DNA from: Kiloniellales bacterium
Lineage (GTDB): Bacteria; Pseudomonadota; Alphaproteobacteria; Kiloniellales; JAKSBE01
NCBI GenBank assembly: GCA_030067055.1
Contig: JASJAL010000356.1
Span: forward strand, 1-6,351
Direction of reading: 5' to 3'
Length of the DNA stretch: 6,351 bases
Shown in pieces: positions 1 to 5,629 of the stretch. The position numbers and the translations under genes were made by a program. The notes below the pieces were generated by a model, which was given only the letters and a program-made list of their open reading frames with translations, did not search any database and was not told where the DNA came from. Positions within the stretch are counted from its first letter, which is position 1. Each line of letters begins with the position of its first letter.

Positions 1-66
1 GCCGACCTGGTGTGCGGCAGCGGCGCCAACCAGAACGGTCCCGTCCGACGGGAGGCCGCGGCATGA
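1..66 (+). CDS. murG: MurG C-terminal end (partial, 5' end outside window)
   Basis: Frame 1 is open from the first base to a TGA at 64-66 and encodes the last 21 residues of a protein, beginning [10 protein letters not shown] and ending in REAAA. The ADLV start resembles the common C-terminal MurG pattern 'LADLVE'. MurG is the membrane-associated transferase that adds GlcNAc to lipid I to give lipid II, and it directly precedes murC in many alphaproteobacterial dcw clusters. The stop overlaps the murC start as ATGA at 63-66, the same junction type as the next two in the window, which supports a real gene end. The identity rests on position and four residues, so it is probable rather than proven; no catalytic part of the protein is visible here. 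Confidence 0.72.
   Translation, partial: ADLVCGSGANQNGPVRREAAA
51..55 (+). promoter_or_regulatory. Ribosome binding site of murC
   Basis: GGAGG lies 7 bases before the ATG at 63, inside the murG coding end. It decides the murC start in favour of ATG 63 over the in-frame GTG at 12, which has no comparable purine-rich stretch before it in the visible sequence. Confidence 0.8.
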
Positions 67-1508
67 ACGCGATTCCCTTCGACATCGGAACCCTGCACTT
101 CGTCGGCATCGGCGGCATCGGCATGAGCGGAATCGCCGAGATCCTGCACAACCTCGACTACCGGGTGCAGGGCAGCGACATCGCAGAGAACCCCAACGTC
201 CAGCGCCTGCGCGGGCTGGGCATCGAGATCGCCATCGGCCACGACGCGGCCAACCTGGGCAGCGCGCAGGTGGTCGTCGTCTCCTCGGCGATCAAGGCCG
301 AGAACCCCGAGCTGCAGGCTGCCCAGGCCCAGTTCATCCCGGTGGTGCAGCGCGCCGAGATGCTGGGCGAGTTGATGCGCCTGAAGTGGTCGGTCGCGGT
401 CGGCGGCACCCACGGCAAAACCACCACCACCTCGATGGTCGCGGCGGTCCTGGACGCCGGGCAGTTCGATCCGACGGTGATCAACGGCGGCATCATCAAT
501 GCCTACGGCACCAATGCCCGGCTCGGCGCCGGCGACTGGATGGTGGTCGAGGCCGATGAGAGCGACGGCTCCTTCGTGCGCCTGCCGGCGACCCTGGCCG
601 TGGTCACCAACGTCGACCCGGAGCATTTGGATTTCTACGGCAGCGTCGAAGCCCTGCACGACGCCTTCCGCAGCTTCCTCGAGAACATTCCCTTCTACGG
701 CGTAGCGATCCTTTGCATCGACCACCCGGCGGTGCAGAGCCTGATCGGCCAGATCTCCGACCGCCGCGTGGTCACATACGGTCTCAGTCCGCAGGCCGAC
801 GTGCGCGGCGTCAATCTGACGAACGATCACGACGGCAGCACCTTCGACGTGGTCATCGCCGACCGCAAGGCCGGCACCAGCCGGACCATCGCCGGCCTGG
901 AGCTGCCGATGCTCGGCCAGCACAACGTGGTCAACGCGCTGGCCGCGGTCGCCGTGGCCCAGGAACTAAAGATCACCGACGAGGTGCTGCGCGACGCCCT
1001 GGCCGGATTCCGTGGGGTCAAGCGCCGCTTTACCAAGACCGGCGAAGTCGACGGCATCACCGTCATCGACGACTACGGCCACCATCCGGTCGAGATCTCC
1101 GCGGTCCTGAAGGCGGCGCGGGCGGCGACTGGCGACAAGGTGATCGCCGTGGTCCAGCCGCACCGCTACTCGCGGCTGGCCAGCCTGTTCGAGGAATTCT
1201 GCGGCTGCTTCAACGACGCCGACCACGTCCTCGTGGCCGAGGTCTTTGCCGCCGGAGAAGAACCCGTCGAGGGAGTCGACCGCGACGCCCTCGTCGAGGG
1301 CCTGCGCGCCCGCGGTCACCGCCATGCGGTGCCACTGTCGGGGCCCGACGACCTGGCTCCCAAGGTCAGCGAGATCGCCGGGAGGGGCGATTTCGTGGTC
1401 TGCCTGGGGGCCGGCAGCATCACCGCCTGGGCGAACGAGCTGCCCGGGCAACTGGAAGGTCTTAGGAGGGGAGGCGACAACCCGAAACCAGCAGGAGCGG
1501 GGTTATGA
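63..1508 (+). CDS. murC: UDP-N-acetylmuramate--L-alanine ligase MurC
   Basis: This 481-residue cytoplasmic ATP-dependent ligase adds L-alanine to UDP-MurNAc, the first step of the peptide stem of peptidoglycan. The N-terminal UDP-binding domain starts with GIGGIGMSG (residues 15-23). The central ATPase domain carries the P-loop [10 protein letters not shown] (114-123), the magnesium-site segment EADESDGS (163-170), TNVDPEH (182-188) with the Mur ligase histidine H188, and QHNVVNA (286-292). The C-terminal domain has DDYGHHP (336-342) and QPHRYSR (365-371), typical of MurC rather than MurD, MurE or MurF. Length is normal for the family. ATG 63 is chosen because it follows a GGAGG site and leaves the usual short lead before the GIGG motif. 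The gene overlaps murG and murB by ATGA junctions, suggesting translational coupling. The last ~20 residues ([14 protein letters not shown] region) look like a poorly conserved tail and include tandem AGG arginine codons. Confidence 0.97.
   Translation: MNAIPFDIGTLHFVGIGGIGMSGIAEILHNLDYRVQGSDIAENPNVQRLRGLGIEIAIGHDAANLGSAQVVVVSSAIKAENPELQAAQAQFIPVVQRAEMLGELMRLKWSVAVGGTHGKTTTTSMVAAVLDAGQFDPTVINGGIINAYGTNARLGAGDWMVVEADESDGSFVRLPATLAVVTNVDPEHLDFYGSVEALHDAFRSFLENIPFYGVAILCIDHPAVQSLIGQISDRRVVTYGLSPQADVRGVNLTNDHDGSTFDVVIADRKAGTSRTIAGLELPMLGQHNVVNALAAVAVAQELKITDEVLRDALAGFRGVKRRFTKTGEVDGITVIDDYGHHPVEISAVLKAARAATGDKVIAVVQPHRYSRLASLFEEFCGCFNDADHVLVAEVFAAGEEPVEGVDRDALVEGLRARGHRHAVPLSGPDDLAPKVSEIAGRGDFVVCLGAGSITAWANELPGQLEGLRRGGDNPKPAGAGL
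1464..1474 (+). promoter_or_regulatory. Internal Shine-Dalgarno-like tandem (AGGAGG + GGAGG) at the end of murC
   Basis: Two anti-16S-complementary hexamer/pentamer units, AGGAGG (1464-1469) and GGAGG (1470-1474), sit within murC codons 468-471, about 30 bases before the murB ATG. No ATG, GTG or TTG follows at a productive spacing of 5-10 bases, so this is not a start site on its own. It could act as a standby or pausing element for murB coupling; that is inference. Confidence 0.4.
1493..1497 (+). promoter_or_regulatory. Ribosome binding site of murB
   Basis: AGGAG lies 7 bases before ATG 1505. The alternative in-frame ATG at 1514 would be 16 bases away, so the site favours 1505, which also gives the ATGA overlap with murC. 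Confidence 0.75.
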
Positions 1509-2452
1509 TCGCCATGACGAAGCACAGCAAGACTCCCCTGATCGACCGTCTGCCCGGCGTGCGGGGCCGCCTGACGGCCGACGCACCCCTGGCCGGCATC
1601 ACCTGGTTCCGCGTCGGCGGCAGCGCCGAGGTCATGTTCCGGCCGGCCGATCGCGACGACCTGGTCGACTTCCTGCGCCGGAAGCCCCGCGACCTACCGG
1701 TGACGGTGATCGGCGTGGCCTCCAACCTGCTGGTCCGGGACGGCGGCGTGCCTGGCGTGGTGCTGCGCCTGGGCCGCGGCTTCGCCGAGATCCGGGCCGA
1801 GCGCGAAACGGTCCACGCCGGTGCCGGCGCCCTGGACTTCAATATCGCGACCGCGGCCCGAATTGCCGGAATCGGCGGGCTCGAGTTCCTCTGCGGCGTA
1901 CCGGGCACCCTGGGCGGCGCCCTGCGCATGAACGCCGGCGCCTACGGCCGCGAACTCAAGGACGTGCTGATCGAGGCCGAGGCGGTCGACGGCTACAGCA
2001 ACCTGCATCGCCTGCGCCCCCAGGACTTCAGCTTCCGCTACCGTGGCAACGCAATTCCCGAGGATTGGATCTTTCTCTCGGCGCACCTGCAAGGCGAAGC
2101 CGACGACCCCAAGGTCATCGCCCGGCGCATGACCGAGATCCAGACCGCCCGCGCCGACAGCCAGCCGATCCGCACGCGGACCGGCGGCAGCACCTTCAAG
2201 AATCCCGAGGGTGCCAAGGCCTGGGAGCTGATCGACAAGGCCGGTTGCCGCGGGCTCAAGCGCGGCGGTGCGATGGTCTCGGAGAAGCACTGCAACTTCC
2301 TGATCAACACCGGCAACGCCACGGCCGCCGATATCGAGGGGCTGGGCGAAGAGGTTCGCCGGCGGGTCCAGGAGAGCAGCGGGATCGAGCTGCAGTGGGA
2401 GATCCGCAGGATCGGGATCGCCGGGGACGGCGACCGGGAGGGCGCAGCATGA
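1505..2452 (+). CDS. murB: UDP-N-acetylenolpyruvoylglucosamine reductase MurB
   Basis: This 315-residue cytoplasmic FAD enzyme reduces UDP-GlcNAc-enolpyruvate with NADPH to UDP-MurNAc, the substrate of MurC encoded just upstream. The FAD-binding part shows TWFRVGG (33-39), [14 protein letters not shown] (68-81) and [25 protein letters not shown] (in the span 124-148). The C-terminal substrate-binding domain shows YR at 179-180, GGSTFKNP (227-234) with the proton-donor serine S229, AGCRGL (246-251), VSEKHCNF (258-265) and WEIRRIG (298-304), where E299 is the likely catalytic glutamate. Size and motif style match alphaproteobacterial MurB. Two small deviations: A72 occupies the place where this group usually has glycine (GVGSN) in the FAD loop, and Q297 stands where the C-terminal motif often reads LEWE. 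The gene overlaps murC and ddl by four bases each, so it is probably translated in a coupled way. Confidence 0.96.
   Translation: MIAMTKHSKTPLIDRLPGVRGRLTADAPLAGITWFRVGGSAEVMFRPADRDDLVDFLRRKPRDLPVTVIGVASNLLVRDGGVPGVVLRLGRGFAEIRAERETVHAGAGALDFNIATAARIAGIGGLEFLCGVPGTLGGALRMNAGAYGRELKDVLIEAEAVDGYSNLHRLRPQDFSFRYRGNAIPEDWIFLSAHLQGEADDPKVIARRMTEIQTARADSQPIRTRTGGSTFKNPEGAKAWELIDKAGCRGLKRGGAMVSEKHCNFLINTGNATAADIEGLGEEVRRRVQESSGIELQWEIRRIGIAGDGDREGAA
2437..2441 (+). promoter_or_regulatory. Ribosome binding site of ddl
   Basis: GGAGG within a GGGAGGG run lies 7 bases before ATG 2449. It fixes the ddl start even though the same frame stays open far upstream through murB. Confidence 0.8.
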
Positions 2453-3372
2453 GCAAGCGCGTCGCGGTCCTCTACGGCGGCATCTCGGCCGAACGCGAGG
2501 TCTCCCTGGTGAGCGGCCGCGATTGCGGCAAGGCCCTGGGCGAGGCCGGCTACGCGGTCGATATGATCGACGTGACCGACGATGTCGGGGCCTTGACCGA
2601 GGCACTGACCCCGGCGCCGGACGCGGTCTTCAACGCCCTCCACGGGCGCTGGGGCGAGGACGGCTGCGTTCAGGGCCTGCTCGAGCTGCTGCACATTCCC
2701 TACACGCATTCCGGTGTCATGGCCTCGGCACTGGCCATGGACAAGGAAATGGCCAAACGGGTGTTCCTGGCCAACGGGCTGCGCTGCGCCGAGAGCGTGG
2801 TCACCAGCCCGGAGCAGATCCTGGCCGCCGACCCCCTGCCCCGGCCCTACGTGGTCAAGCCGGTGGCAGAAGGCTCCAGCGTCGGCGTACGGATCGTCCA
2901 GGACGGCGACAACGAGCCGCCCCTGGATCCCGAAGCCGACTGGCAGTCCGGCGATCAAATGATGGTCGAGCGCTTCGTCCCCGGGCGCGAGCTGACCGTG
3001 TCGGTCATGGGCGAGCGGCCTCTGGCGGTGACCGAACTGAAGCCCAAGCAAGGTTTCTACGACTACGAGGCCAAGTACACCGAGGGCAAGACGGTCCACG
3101 AAGTCCCGGCACAGCTGCCCGAGCCGATTTACGAGGAGTGCCTGACGAGCGCGCTCGAGGCGCACCGGGCCCTGGGTTGCCGAGGCGTGAGCCGGGCCGA
3201 CTTCCGCTACGACGATACCCCTGACGGTGACGGCGGGGTCTACCTGCTGGAGGTCAACACCCAGCCGGGCATGACGCCGCTGAGCCTGGTGCCCGAGCAG
3301 GCGGCGCATCTCGGCATCAGTTTTCCCGAACTCTGCGGCTGGTTGGTGGAGAACGCGACATGCAAGACCTGA
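2449..3372 (+). CDS. ddl: D-alanine--D-alanine ligase Ddl
   Basis: This 307-residue cytoplasmic ATP-grasp enzyme joins two D-alanines into the dipeptide that MurF adds to the peptidoglycan precursor. The N-terminal domain has YGGISAEREVSLVSG (9-23) with the conserved E15, then NALHGRWGEDG (62-72) and IPYTHSGVMASALAMDK (83-99). The ATP-grasp part shows KPVAEGSSVGV (137-147) with nucleotide-binding K137 and serine-loop S144, E174, YDYEAKY (204-210) with Y210, RADF (249-252), and the metal and substrate site LEVNTQPGMT (267-276) with E268 and N270. These correspond to the known E. coli DdlB residues, and the length (about 306) agrees. Start ATG 2449 has a good binding site and an ATGA overlap with the murB stop. 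The frame is open for about 400 codons upstream, but that stretch reads through murB and murC in the wrong frame and is not an extension. The 3' end overlaps ftsQ by 13 bases. Confidence 0.97.
   Translation: MSKRVAVLYGGISAEREVSLVSGRDCGKALGEAGYAVDMIDVTDDVGALTEALTPAPDAVFNALHGRWGEDGCVQGLLELLHIPYTHSGVMASALAMDKEMAKRVFLANGLRCAESVVTSPEQILAADPLPRPYVVKPVAEGSSVGVRIVQDGDNEPPLDPEADWQSGDQMMVERFVPGRELTVSVMGERPLAVTELKPKQGFYDYEAKYTEGKTVHEVPAQLPEPIYEECLTSALEAHRALGCRGVSRADFRYDDTPDGDGGVYLLEVNTQPGMTPLSLVPEQAAHLGISFPELCGWLVENATCKT
3348..3351 (+). promoter_or_regulatory. Ribosome binding site of ftsQ
   Basis: GGAG, inside the last ddl codons, lies 8 bases before ATG 3360. The alternative in-frame ATG at 3402 has no clear site before it, so 3360 is preferred. 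Confidence 0.6.
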
Positions 3373-4217
3373 GCCTGCGCGTAGAGCCTCGCGCACCGAG
3401 CATGAACCGCGCGAAGGCTCGTTCCCGGAAGCCGCCGCTGGTGACGCGCGCGCGCCTGATCCTGGCCGCCGCCGGGCTGCTCGGCGTGCTGGCGGCCACC
3501 CTGGCATGGTCCGGATGGTTTGGCCGCAGCGCCGACCGGATCGCCGCCTTCTGGCTGGAAACCACGGCGGAAGCCGGGCTGGCGGTCGAAGAGGTGCTGT
3601 TGGTCGGCCGCGACCGGACCTCGAAGCAGGCACTGCTGGCCAGCATCGGCGTCGAGCGGGGCACGCCGATGTTCGCGATCGATCCGCAGGCCACCAAGGA
3701 ACGCATCGAAGACCTACCCTGGGTCGCGACGGCGATGGTCGAGCGCCGGCTGCCCAACGTCCTGCTGATCGAGATCGCGGAGCGCCGGCCCCTGGCCATT
3801 TGGCAGCATCGCGGCCGCAAGGTGGTCATCGACCACGACGGCGAGGTGATCGCGGCGGCACTACCGGAGCGCTTCGCCGAGCTGCCTCTGGTCGTCGGCG
3901 AAGGCGCGCCAGCGCACACGGCGGGATTGCTCAACGTGCTGGCGCGCGAGCCGCTGCTTCAGCCGCTGGTGGTCGCTGCGATCCGGGTCGGCGAGCGTCG
4001 CTGGAACCTGCGGCTGCGCGGCGACATCGACGTGCGGCTGCCGGAGGAAGACATCGCCGAGGCCTGGACCGAGCTGGCCCGGCTTCAGCGCGAGCACGAT
4101 TTGCTGCAGCGGGAGATCCTGGCGATCGACATGCGCCTGTCCGACCGGATGGTGCTGCGCATGGCACCGGATCTGGCGCCGGTCAGCGGTGCGAACGGAC
4201 CCGGCAAGGATACGTAA
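3360..4217 (+). CDS. ftsQ: Cell division protein FtsQ
   Basis: FtsQ is a bitopic inner-membrane divisome protein that links early cytoplasmic components to the periplasmic FtsB/FtsL complex. The 285-residue product has a basic cytoplasmic N-terminus (R17 to R32 rich in Arg/Lys), one hydrophobic membrane segment at about 33-54 (LILAAAGLLGVL...), and a periplasmic part. A POTRA domain spans roughly 74-143, starting LAVEEVLLVGR and including GTPMFAID (101-108), LPWVATAMVERRLPN (119-133) and IEIAERRPLAIW (137-148). The following beta domain has VVIDHDGEVI. This PWV...RR.P......ERRP.A.W pattern is the FtsQ hallmark. Length is normal. Start ATG 3360 overlaps ddl by 13 bases; ATG 3402 (residue 15) remains possible and would still leave the basic region and membrane segment intact. 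The cytoplasmic tail is short, as FtsQ tails often are. The stop TAA is followed by a 45-base gap before ftsA. Confidence 0.94.
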   Translation: MQDLSLRVEPRAPSMNRAKARSRKPPLVTRARLILAAAGLLGVLAATLAWSGWFGRSADRIAAFWLETTAEAGLAVEEVLLVGRDRTSKQALLASIGVERGTPMFAIDPQATKERIEDLPWVATAMVERRLPNVLLIEIAERRPLAIWQHRGRKVVIDHDGEVIAAALPERFAELPLVVGEGAPAHTAGLLNVLAREPLLQPLVVAAIRVGERRWNLRLRGDIDVRLPEEDIAEAWTELARLQREHDLLQREILAIDMRLSDRMVLRMAPDLAPVSGANGPGKDT

Positions 4218-4221
4218 GGGG

Positions 4222-4237
4222 GATCCCGGCGGGGATC
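4222..4237 (+). repeat. Small inverted repeat between ftsQ and ftsA
   Basis: GATCCC (4222-4227) and GGGATC (4232-4237) are perfectly complementary around a GGCG loop, 5 bases after the ftsQ stop. The stem is only 6 bp and no T-run follows (the next bases are GTAACGGG), so it is not a recognisable intrinsic terminator. It could stabilise or mark an RNA end between the two genes, or be chance in GC-rich DNA. Confidence 0.4.
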
Positions 4238-4249
4238 GTAACGGGAAAC

Positions 4250-4255
4250 GGATGA
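4250..4255 (+). promoter_or_regulatory. Weak ribosome binding site of ftsA
   Basis: GGATGA, an imperfect Shine-Dalgarno match, ends 7 bases before ATG 4263. It is weaker than the sites of murC, murB, ddl and ftsZ in this window, which suggests lower or coupled initiation of ftsA; that inference is tentative. Confidence 0.4.
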
Positions 4256-4262
4256 CGACAGG

Positions 4263-5534
4263 ATGAAGCGGGTGCCCGGCAAGAACAGCAACGGCCTGAT
4301 CGCTGCGCTCGACGTCGGCTCGAGCAAGGTCTGCTGCTTTATCGCCGAGACCGATGGCATCAAGCATCCGCGGGTCATCGGCATTGGCCAGCAGGCCAGC
4401 CAGGGCGTCAAGGCCGGCAGCATCATCGACATGGAAGCTGCCGAGGCGGCGATCCGCAGTACCGTCTACGCCGCCGAGGAGATGGCCAACGAGACGGTCC
4501 ACGAGGTCGCAGTCAACCTCTCGGGCGGCTATCCGGCCTCGCGCCAGGTCCGGGTCGAGATCCCGATCGCCGGTCAGGAAGTCGGCGAACTCGACCTACG
4601 CCGCGCGCTGGAGGAGGGTCAACAAGCAACCTGCGGCCGACTCGATCCCGCCGCCGCACCGCAGCTGATTCATTCCATCCCGGTCGGCTTCACGCTCGAC
4701 GGCAACCGGGGCATCCGCAACCCGCGGGGCATGATCGGCGAGCTCCTGGGCGTGGACATGCACCTGGTGACGGCGCGCAGCAGCTCGGTGCGCAACCTCA
4801 GCACCTGCGTCGAGCGCTGCCACCTCGACGTCGGCGGCTTCGTGGTGTCGCCCTACGCTTCCGGGCTCTCGGTCCTGGTCGAGGATGAGCGGGAGCTGGG
4901 CGTGACCCTGGTCGACATGGGCGGCGGAACGACGACCATTGCCGTCTTTCTCGAAGGCCAGGTGATCTTCACCGATTCCATCCCGGTCGGCGGCAGCCAC
5001 GTTACCAGCGATATCGCCCGCGGCCTCTCGACGACCCGGCAACAGGCGGAGCGCCTGAAGACGCTCTACGGCCACGCCATGGCCGCCGAGGTCGACGACC
5101 GGGAGGTGATCGAGGTTCTTCCGGTGGGTGAAGAGGAAAGCGGCGCGACCCAGCAGATCGCGCGCTCCTATCTGACCGGAATCATCCAGCCGCGCCTGGA
5201 AGAGACTTTCGAGCTGGTGCGCTCGCACCTGGAGGCCAGCGGTCTGGACAAGCTGGCCGGCCGACGGGTCGTTCTGACCGGCGGCGCCTGCCAGCTACCC
5301 GGCGTCCGCGACCTGGCGGCGCTGGTACTCGACAAACAAGTTCGTCTCGGCCGTCCGCTCCGGATCCAGGGCCTGGCCGAGGCAACGTCCGGTCCCGCCT
5401 TCGCCACCTGTAGCGGGCTGATCGCCTATGCGATCGCCGCGAACCTGCCGGTGGCGGTCGAGGCACGGGCGAAACGAGGAGAGCCCGATGGCCTTATGGG
5501 CCGGCTGGGTCATTGGTTCCGTGAGCACCTGTGA
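4263..5534 (+). CDS. ftsA: Cell division protein FtsA (actin-like Z-ring tether)
   Basis: FtsA is an actin-fold ATPase that anchors FtsZ filaments to the cytoplasmic membrane and recruits later division proteins. The 423-residue product begins with the phosphate-1 motif region [19 protein letters not shown] (from residue 11, with D17). The 1C subdomain that is unique to FtsA follows, including [10 protein letters not shown]. The phosphate-2 motif is VDMGGGTTT (217-225, with D218), then [15 protein letters not shown] (238-252), and the adenosine motif [12 protein letters not shown] (336-347). The C-terminus ends in [14 protein letters not shown] (410-423), an amphipathic helix of the expected membrane-targeting type preceded by a charged linker, so the tether is intact. 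Length is normal. The start is the first ATG that leaves a short polar lead before the ATPase core; its binding site is weak. The gene is preceded by a 45-base gap with a small hairpin and followed by a 95-base leader before its partner ftsZ. Confidence 0.96.
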   Translation: MKRVPGKNSNGLIAALDVGSSKVCCFIAETDGIKHPRVIGIGQQASQGVKAGSIIDMEAAEAAIRSTVYAAEEMANETVHEVAVNLSGGYPASRQVRVEIPIAGQEVGELDLRRALEEGQQATCGRLDPAAAPQLIHSIPVGFTLDGNRGIRNPRGMIGELLGVDMHLVTARSSSVRNLSTCVERCHLDVGGFVVSPYASGLSVLVEDERELGVTLVDMGGGTTTIAVFLEGQVIFTDSIPVGGSHVTSDIARGLSTTRQQAERLKTLYGHAMAAEVDDREVIEVLPVGEEESGATQQIARSYLTGIIQPRLEETFELVRSHLEASGLDKLAGRRVVLTGGACQLPGVRDLAALVLDKQVRLGRPLRIQGLAEATSGPAFATCSGLIAYAIAANLPVAVEARAKRGEPDGLMGRLGHWFREHL

Positions 5535-5549
5535 AAGCAGGATCTTCGT

Positions 5550-5570
5550 GGTCCCGGCCGGTCCGGGATC
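5550..5570 (+). repeat. 8-bp hairpin after ftsA
   Basis: The arms 5550-5557 (GGTCCCGG) and 5563-5570 (CCGGGATC) pair over 8 positions, one as G-U in RNA, with a CCGGT loop. It starts 16 bases after the ftsA stop and lacks a following T-run. Confidence 0.5.
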
Positions 5571-5574
5571 CGCA

Positions 5575-5619
5575 ACTTGCCGGTGAGGACCGGCCGTACC
5601 GCCCATCTAGGGGGCAAGT
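5575..5619 (+). repeat. Long-range inverted repeat ending at the ftsZ ribosome binding site
   Basis: ACTTGCC (5575-5581) is the exact reverse complement of GGCAAGT (5613-5619) with 31 bases between the arms. The second arm ends at the base before GGAGG (5620-5624). Confidence 0.45.
5579..5594 (+). repeat. 6-bp hairpin in the ftsZ leader
   Basis: GCCGGT (5579-5584) and ACCGGC (5589-5594) pair perfectly around a GAGG loop. Its 5' arm shares bases 5579-5581 with the longer-range ACTTGCC/GGCAAGT repeat, so the two pairings cannot fully form at once. Confidence 0.5.
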
Positions 5620-5624
5620 GGAGG
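5620..5624 (+). promoter_or_regulatory. Ribosome binding site of ftsZ
   Basis: GGAGG lies 5 bases before ATG 5630, a strong site that fixes the ftsZ start. Confidence 0.8.
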
Positions 5625-5629
5625 CAGAC

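Larger units (their letters stand above)
5535..5629 (+). promoter_or_regulatory. ftsA-ftsZ intergenic leader with inverted repeats
   Basis: This 95-base gap is the longest non-coding stretch in the window. It contains an 8-bp hairpin (5550-5557 with 5563-5570, one G-T pair, 5-base loop), a 6-bp hairpin GCCGGT/ACCGGC (5579-5584 with 5589-5594, GAGG loop), and a 7-base inverted repeat ACTTGCC/GGCAAGT (5575-5581 with 5613-5619). The 3' arm of the last one directly touches the ftsZ ribosome binding site. No T-run follows either hairpin, so they are not typical terminators. I see no convincing -35/-10 pair, no TTAA half-sites of a CtrA box and no GANTC methylation site here. A role in setting FtsZ level is plausible but inferred. 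Confidence 0.5.

Noticed and set aside
12..62. GTG at 12 as an earlier murC start
   Set aside because: It would add 17 Arg-rich residues not usual for MurC and overlap murG more deeply; ATG 63 has GGAGG at 7 bases and an ATGA junction.
713..1465. Plus-strand 250-codon frame inside murC
   Set aside because: It is the wrong frame of murC, giving an Arg-rich product with no domain, while the murC frame has all family motifs.
1246..2448. Possible long N-terminal extension of ddl
   Set aside because: The frame is open but its translation is Arg/Pro/Gly-rich, overlaps murB fully, and a strong binding site plus a normal family N-terminus begins at 2449.
1694..2605. Minus-strand open frame of 303 codons opposite murB and the start of ddl
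   Set aside because: The start of the product is almost all Arg/Pro/Gly and the rest mirrors murB codons; no motif or independent binding site supports it.
3402..3404. Alternative ftsQ start at ATG 3402
   Set aside because: No clear binding site precedes it, while ATG 3360 has GGAG at 8 bases. It cannot be excluded from sequence alone.
2038..3633. Minus-strand open frame of 531 codons across murB, ddl and ftsQ
   Set aside because: It lies opposite three well-supported genes, and its translation is low-complexity Arg/Ala/Gly/Pro-rich with no recognisable domain. Long antisense frames are expected in DNA this GC-rich.
5550..5600. Intrinsic terminator between ftsA and ftsZ
   Set aside because: The hairpins are real complementarity, but no T-rich tract follows either one.
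5577..5609. Promoter with TTGCCG as -35 before ftsZ
   Set aside because: No acceptable -10 hexamer lies 16-18 bases downstream; the nearest AT-richer bases (CATCTA) are about 21 bases away and a poor match.
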